The notes under the pieces: model-generated
The model's database searches: none
What the model saw: only the letters and a program-made list of their open reading frames with translations
Told to the model about the DNA's origin: nothing
Part shown: positions 59,546 through 64,000 of the stretch, in pieces
Position numbering within the stretch: the stretch's first letter is position 1
How the letters are laid out: each line of letters starts with the position of its first letter
Made by a program: the position numbers and the translations under genes
Source: an uncultured Roseburia sp.
Lineage (GTDB): Bacteria > Bacillota > Clostridia > Lachnospirales > Lachnospiraceae
Assembly (NCBI GenBank): GCA_910587865.1
Contig: CAJUNX010000023.1
Location: forward strand, 1 to 64,000
Direction: 5' to 3'
DNA: 64,000 bases

Positions 59546-59805
59546 ATCTGTTTACTTATATCCTGCTGGGATTTCTGGTGGTGTGTGCCATCTCGGTTAC
59601 ATTTTCAAAGAAGTTATTAAATTCTGTTTTAATATTTATGTCCTACAGTCTGGTGATGTCGATTATCTGGATGATGCTGGAATCGCCGGACCTGGCGATC
59701 ACCGAGGCGGCGGTCGGCGCGGGTGTGACGAGCGTGCTGTTTTTCGTGACGCTCCGCAAGATTCACGCGATGGGAGAGGAGGACGTGGAAGATGAAGAAA
59801 AATAG
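59542..59805 (+). CDS. DUF4040 (MbhD-like) subunit
   Basis: 87 aa; three membrane helices and SPDLAITEAAVGAGVTSVLFF, the DUF4040 signature. In Bacillus this domain is fused to the end of MrpA; as a free small protein it is the MbhD-type arrangement of membrane-bound hydrogenase and Mbs clusters. It overlaps its neighbours on both sides. Confidence 0.88.
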   Translation: MNLFTYILLGFLVVCAISVTFSKKLLNSVLIFMSYSLVMSIIWMMLESPDLAITEAAVGAGVTSVLFFVTLRKIHAMGEEDVEDEEK

Positions 59806-60727
59806 TGCGTTTTCCCGCTGGTTTTACGGAGAGAAGGATACGCTGCTCGGAAAGGTGGAGATGAAGCCGCAGAACGGCCATGCGCCGCGTGCGGGAGAGA
59901 TCCGCGAACTCATGGAGGAGCGCAGGCTGATCCGGGAGCACATCTATGATGTGGAGGACAACCAGAAGCTGAGACTGTTTCACCGGCTCTATCAGGCCGC
60001 GGCGGTTGTGTTCTGTCTGATGCTGATGCTCATCATGCTTGTCGTCGTCTCCTGGCTGCCTGAAAACGGCGATCCGGACAACCCGGTCAACAACGAGGTC
60101 TCCGCCCGCTATATCGAGAACGGGCTGCAGGAGACCGGAGCCGTCAATATCGTGACCGGCATGATCTTAGACTACCGCGCGTTTGATACCTTCGGCGAGT
60201 CGAATGTGCTGTTTATCTCCACGGTGACGGTGCTGATTCTTCTCCATAATAAGAAAAAAGAGAAGAAGACGTCTGCTGAGGGCGGAATGCGCGCAGACAA
60301 AAGCATCTACGAGGAAAATCTGATTTTACAGAAGATCGCTGGGATTTTGGTCCCGATTATTGTCATTTTCGGCATCTATGTGATTTTAAACGGCCATCTC
60401 TCGCCGGGCGGCGGGTTTTCCGGCGGTGCGATCATCGGAGCCGGGCTGATCCTGTATCAGAATGCCTTCGGATTTGAGAAGACGGAGCGGTTTTTTACGG
60501 AAAAAACATATAAATGGGTCTGCTTTGTCTCGCTGACGTTTTACTGTCTGGCGAAGAGCTATTCGTTTTTTACCGGCGCAAATCATTTGGAGAGCGGGAT
60601 CCCGCTCGGAAAAGCAGGAGCGATCTTAAGCAGCGGCCTGATCCTGCCGCTGAATATCTGTGTGGGGCTTGTGGTGGCCTGCACGATGTATACATTTTTT
60701 GCCATGTTCCGGAAGGGGGATTTTTAA
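59792..60727 (+). CDS. MbhE-MnhB fusion subunit
   Basis: 311 aa. A cytoplasmic charged N-terminus (1-65) is followed by an MbhE-like part (membrane helix at about 68-88, then ENGLQETGAVNIVTGMILDYRAFDTFGE at about 108-136, membrane helix) and an MnhB domain (about 185-305, with GHLSPGGGFSGGAIIGAG). Mbh complexes encode MbhE and MbhF separately, so this is a fusion. AGGAGG precedes the ATG. Confidence 0.85.
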   Translation: MKKNSAFSRWFYGEKDTLLGKVEMKPQNGHAPRAGEIRELMEERRLIREHIYDVEDNQKLRLFHRLYQAAAVVFCLMLMLIMLVVVSWLPENGDPDNPVNNEVSARYIENGLQETGAVNIVTGMILDYRAFDTFGESNVLFISTVTVLILLHNKKKEKKTSAEGGMRADKSIYEENLILQKIAGILVPIIVIFGIYVILNGHLSPGGGFSGGAIIGAGLILYQNAFGFEKTERFFTEKTYKWVCFVSLTFYCLAKSYSFFTGANHLESGIPLGKAGAILSSGLILPLNICVGLVVACTMYTFFAMFRKGDF

Positions 60728-61105
60728 ATGTTCGGTCCGAATCTGTTTACAAATTACGGGGAGGCGGTGTCTGTCATCCTGTTTGTCATCGGATTTTCCA
60801 ATCTGCTGATGCAGAAGAATCTGATCAAGAAAATTATCGGTTTAAATATCATGGATACGGCGGTGTATCTGTTTCTCGCGGAAAAAGGCTATATCCGCGA
60901 CAGGGTGGCTCCGATTGTAGTGGACGGCGTACAGGAGGTGGAGGCGTATATCAACCCGGTTCCGAGCGGGCTCGTGCTGACCGGGATCGTGGTCTCGGTC
61001 TCGGTGACGGCGATCATGCTCTCCTTAACGATCCGTCTCTACCGGAGATACCACACGCTGGACCTGGATGAGATTTCGATGCTGTTAAAGAAGGAGGGGC
61101 GGTGA
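60728..61105 (+). CDS. Antiporter subunit C (MnhC/NuoK-like)
   Basis: 125 aa; three membrane helices with the NuoK/MrpC block KKIIGLNIMDTAVYLFLAE and PSGLVLTGIVVSVSVTAIMLSL. It sits directly after the previous stop. The Glu/Asp-containing helices take part in ion translocation. Confidence 0.9.
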   Translation: MFGPNLFTNYGEAVSVILFVIGFSNLLMQKNLIKKIIGLNIMDTAVYLFLAEKGYIRDRVAPIVVDGVQEVEAYINPVPSGLVLTGIVVSVSVTAIMLSLTIRLYRRYHTLDLDEISMLLKKEGR

Positions 61106-62598
61106 TGAGCTTCGTACAGAACGTTCCGTTTTTCTCCATCATCCTCTCGATGTTTTCCGGGATTGTGAGTTCGATGCTGCCGGCAAAGGCGGCGCGGTGG
61201 GTCAATACCTGCCTGATTGTCGCGGTGGGCCTGATGTCGGGAATCCTTCTGGTGTATCTGACGAATACAGGGGAGCCGTTTGTCTACTGGATGGGGCATT
61301 TCCCGGCTCCGTGGGGCAATGAGATCCGCGCGGGCGTCTTAGAGGCCGGGATGGCGCTCTTTTTCTGTCTGATCATGTTTTTGTCGATGATCGGCGGCAG
61401 GAGACAGCTGGCCGACGAGGTGGCGGAGAACAGGCAGAATCTCTACTATATTCTTGTGGATCTGCTTTTAAGCTCGCTTCTGGCGCTCGTGTATACAAAT
61501 GATCTTTTCACGGCGTACGTGTTTGTGGAGATCAATACGATCGCGGCCTGCGGCCTGATCATGATCCGGCAGATCGGCCGGACGTTCGAGGCAGCGCTGC
61601 GGTATATGATTATGAGCCTGCTCGGCTCCGGTCTGTTTCTGATCAGTTTATGCATGCTCTATGATCTGACGGGGCATCTTCTGATGAGCAATATAAAAGA
61701 GTCCGTGGCCCTGCTCGTGGCACAGCAGGAGTATACGGTGCCGCTGATGACGACGATCGGCCTTCTGTGCGCGGGACTCGCGATCAAAAGCGCGCTGTTT
61801 CCGTTTCATTCCTGGCTGCCGGACGCTTACGGGTATTCCACTGTTTCCTCGGCGGCAATGCTCTCAAGCCTGGTGTCGAAAGGTTATATTTTTCTGCTGA
61901 TCAAGATTTTTTACCGGGTGATCGGGTTTGAGATCATCGCGCAGAGCAAGATTATCAATGTGCTTTTTATCTTCGGGCTGCTCGGCATGATTTTCGGGTC
62001 GATGAGTGCGATACAGGAGAACGACATTCGCAGAATGATCGCGTTTTCGAGTGTGGCGCAGATCGGGTATATCTACATGGGGTTCGGACTGGGGACGGAA
62101 GCCGGAATGACAGCGAGTATTTTTCACATATTTTCCCATGCGGCCACAAAGTCGCTGCTGTTTGTCGCGGCGGTGGGGCTGACGGACGTGTCGAAGGGGC
62201 GCAGGGAGTTTATCGAGCTGACCGGTTCGGCCTATCGGAATAAGATGGCGGGAATCGCGTTTACCGTGGGATGCCTCTCCATGGTCGGCGTACCGATGTT
62301 TTCCGGATTCGTGAGCAAGCTTCTGTTCGCGGAGGCGTCGATCGGACACGCGCACAAGATGCTTCCCGCCGTGCTGGTGCTTGCGCTTTCGACGATTCTA
62401 AACGCGATCTATTTCATGAAGACGGTGATCCGCATCTATGTGCCGGATTACCGCTCGGACTGTAAAACGATCACGGTGAAAAATCAGAAGGTGTACGCGC
62501 TGACGCTGCTGTGCTTTATGGTGCTGAACGTTGCGCTCGGCATGCTCTCGAAACCGATCGAGAACTGGATTCACAGCGGACTTGCGATGTTTGGATAG
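61105..62598 (+). CDS. Antiporter subunit D (MnhD/NuoN-like), first copy
   Basis: 497 aa with about fourteen membrane helices. The proton-channel blocks are present: Glu in YVFVEINTIAACGLI, Lys in AIKSALFPFHSWLPDAYGYS, and FSSVAQIGYIYMG with HIFSHAATKSLLFVAAV. ATG 61105 overlaps the previous stop (TGATG) with AGGAGG 7 bases upstream; the GTG at 61102 is less well spaced. Confidence 0.92.
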   Translation: MSFVQNVPFFSIILSMFSGIVSSMLPAKAARWVNTCLIVAVGLMSGILLVYLTNTGEPFVYWMGHFPAPWGNEIRAGVLEAGMALFFCLIMFLSMIGGRRQLADEVAENRQNLYYILVDLLLSSLLALVYTNDLFTAYVFVEINTIAACGLIMIRQIGRTFEAALRYMIMSLLGSGLFLISLCMLYDLTGHLLMSNIKESVALLVAQQEYTVPLMTTIGLLCAGLAIKSALFPFHSWLPDAYGYSTVSSAAMLSSLVSKGYIFLLIKIFYRVIGFEIIAQSKIINVLFIFGLLGMIFGSMSAIQENDIRRMIAFSSVAQIGYIYMGFGLGTEAGMTASIFHIFSHAATKSLLFVAAVGLTDVSKGRREFIELTGSAYRNKMAGIAFTVGCLSMVGVPMFSGFVSKLLFAEASIGHAHKMLPAVLVLALSTILNAIYFMKTVIRIYVPDYRSDCKTITVKNQKVYALTLLCFMVLNVALGMLSKPIENWIHSGLAMFG

Positions 62599-62613
62599 AA
62601 AAGAGGAAAGGCA

Positions 62614-64000
62614 ATGAGAGAAGCGGTAACAATTCTACTGCCGGTCGTGCTGCCGGCGCTGGCAGGGATCTTATTACTGGCGGCGAAGGAGCCGGAGCGA
62701 AAGGGCGTGATCACCTGGTATACGGGGGCGGTTCTCGTGGCGACCGCCGTGCTGGTGGCGGTGTGCGTGGTCTCGGTGAACGTGCCGGTGACATTTTTTT
62801 ATCTGCTGGATCAGGTGCCGGTCTGTTTTGCGCCGGATCACATGGGAAAGGTATTCGCACTTGTCGTGACGCTCGTGTGGGTGCCGGCCGGATTTTTTTC
62901 CTTTTCTTATCTGAAGGGGGGAAAGAAGCAGAAGCGGTTTTACGGGTTTTATCTGATCGTATACGGGATTTTAAACGCGCTGAATTTTGCGGGAAATCTC
63001 GTCACGTTTTACGTATTCTATGAGCTGATGACGCTGCTGTCGATGCCTTTGGTGCTGCATGAGCAGACCAGGGAGGCTGTCATGGCGGGGTTAAAATATC
63101 TGTTTTATTCATTCTGCGGCGCGTATATGGCACTGTTCGGGCTGTACGTCGTCTGGCATCACTCCGGGACGTTTGTCTTCACGGAGCGGGGGACGCTTGA
63201 TCCGTCGCTCGTCTCCGGAAACGAGGGGATCCTGCTTCTGGCAGCCTGCTTTCTGCTGCTGGGTTTTTCGGTGAAGGCCGGGATGTTTCCGATGCACGGC
63301 TGGCTTCCGGTGGCGCATCCGGTGGCGCCGGCGCCGGCGTCCGCGGTGCTCTCCGGACTGATCGTAAAGGGCGGCGTGCTGGGTATGATCCGCGTGATAT
63401 TCTATACGTTCGGCGCGGATTTTCTGCGGGGATCCTGGGTGCAGACGCTGTTTCTCACACTCGCGCTTATCACGGTTTTTATGGGATCCATGCTGGCGTA
63501 TCTGGAGAAGGGATTAAAAAAACGGCTCGCGTATTCCACGGTCAGCCAGGTTTCTTATATCCTGTTTGGATTATTCCTGCTTGCGCCGGCGGGGCTGACG
63601 GGATCGCTGCTGCATGTGATTTTTCATGCGTGTATCAAATCCTGTCTGTTTCTGTGCGCGGGTGCGGTGATTCGCCAGACCGGGAAACAGTGCGTGGATG
63701 AGCTGACCGGTATCGGGAAAGAAATGCCGGTGACGATGTGGTGCTTTGCGATCTGTTCGCTGGCTCTGATCGGGATACCGCCGGCGAGCGGGTTTATCAG
63801 CAAGTGGTATCTGTGCGTGGGAGCGTTTGACGCCGGGATTCCGGTCGTTTCATGGCTGGGGCCCGTGGTGCTGCTCGTCAGTGCGCTGCTGACGGCGGGA
63901 TATCTGCTTCCGATTGTGATCCGTGGATTTTTCCCGGGACAGGATTATGATTATGCAGTGTGTAAGAGAAGAGAGGGCAGCGCGTTTCTGGTGGTTCCGG
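62614..64000 (+). CDS. Second MnhD/NuoL-like antiporter subunit, cut by window edge
   Basis: At least 462 codons are open from ATG 62614 (GAGGAAAGG upstream) to the window end, so the C-terminus is missing. It has many membrane helices: TFYVFYELMTLLSMPLV with the conserved Glu, LGFSVKAGMFPMHGWLPVAHP with the Lys, YSTVSQVSYILFG and LHVIFHACIKSCLFLCAG. A second full antiporter-like subunit after the first is the MbsH/MbsH' pattern of sulfane sulfur reductase-type complexes, or the MrpA/D pair. What follows outside the window would decide. Confidence 0.9.
   Translation, partial: MREAVTILLPVVLPALAGILLLAAKEPERKGVITWYTGAVLVATAVLVAVCVVSVNVPVTFFYLLDQVPVCFAPDHMGKVFALVVTLVWVPAGFFSFSYLKGGKKQKRFYGFYLIVYGILNALNFAGNLVTFYVFYELMTLLSMPLVLHEQTREAVMAGLKYLFYSFCGAYMALFGLYVVWHHSGTFVFTERGTLDPSLVSGNEGILLLAACFLLLGFSVKAGMFPMHGWLPVAHPVAPAPASAVLSGLIVKGGVLGMIRVIFYTFGADFLRGSWVQTLFLTLALITVFMGSMLAYLEKGLKKRLAYSTVSQVSYILFGLFLLAPAGLTGSLLHVIFHACIKSCLFLCAGAVIRQTGKQCVDELTGIGKEMPVTMWCFAICSLALIGIPPASGFISKWYLCVGAFDAGIPVVSWLGPVVLLVSALLTAGYLLPIVIRGFFPGQDYDYAVCKRREGSAFLVVP

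Overview
The window reads as chromosome of a Gram-positive anaerobe of the class Clostridia, most likely Lachnospiraceae. The signs are strong AGGAGG-type ribosome binding sites, the rpmE / yqhQ-like (DUF1385) / prmC / prfA gene order, a rho gene with a long Arg/Glu-rich insert, split transketolase subunits, DUF4364, and a coenzyme-B12-independent (glycyl radical) propanediol-type microcompartment. G+C is fairly high over most of the window, with one clearly AT-rich island at about 50.0-55.3 kb. No species is claimed. I saw no rRNA, tRNA, CRISPR array or intact transposase.

Layout. 0-0.8 kb is the scar of a mobile element (C-terminal piece of a tyrosine integrase). 0.8-4.3 kb is a leftward operon: malic enzyme, radical SAM protein, DUF4364, flavin reductase. 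4.7-10.1 kb carries rho, rpmE, yqhQ-like, prmC and prfA. 10.1-13.3 kb is a lipoprotein with an MBOAT/DHHW O-acetylation pair, followed by a convergent hybrid histidine kinase. 15.9-20.1 kb holds single housekeeping or accessory genes separated by short tandem repeats. 20.2-25.4 kb is a pentose block: FGGY kinase, transaldolase, transketolase halves, AraD. 26.3-30.9 kb is rhamnose catabolism (rhaM, rhaB, rhaA, rhaD). 31.2-45.5 kb is a complete glycyl-radical microcompartment locus that starts with a perfect TTGACA-17-TATAAT promoter and ends with a DeoR regulator and a terminator. 45.9-49.5 kb has a GH43 enzyme and a second hybrid kinase. 50.0-55.1 kb is the AT-rich island with a NarL-type two-component pair and a BceAB-like ABC transporter. 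55.3-58.1 kb is a GH2 glycosidase. From 58.4 kb to the end runs an Mrp/Mbh-type cation antiporter operon that leaves the window.

How the genes work together. RhaM/RhaA/RhaB/RhaD turn L-rhamnose into DHAP and L-lactaldehyde. The microcompartment locus encodes a second class II aldolase, an alcohol dehydrogenase, a glycyl radical diol dehydratase with its activase, a CoA-acylating aldehyde dehydrogenase and PduL. It thus supports deoxysugar phosphate to lactaldehyde to 1,2-propanediol to propionaldehyde to propanol and propionyl phosphate, inside a shell built from five BMC-H-type, one BMC-T and one BMC-P protein. This matches the known GRM5-like (fucose/rhamnose) class and is not a new class. 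Five cargo proteins share the same kind of terminal helix, read here as encapsulation peptides.

The most unusual general property is the density of short, low-copy tandem repeats, in spacers and in-frame inside linkers: about fifteen independent loci. Less expected items are a 41-bp-period array after the DeoR gene, a 57-bp dispersed hairpin element in two places, a structured leader before the second hybrid kinase, a five-cysteine or more linker in the encapsulated aldolase, and an Mbh/Mbs-like order in the antiporter operon.
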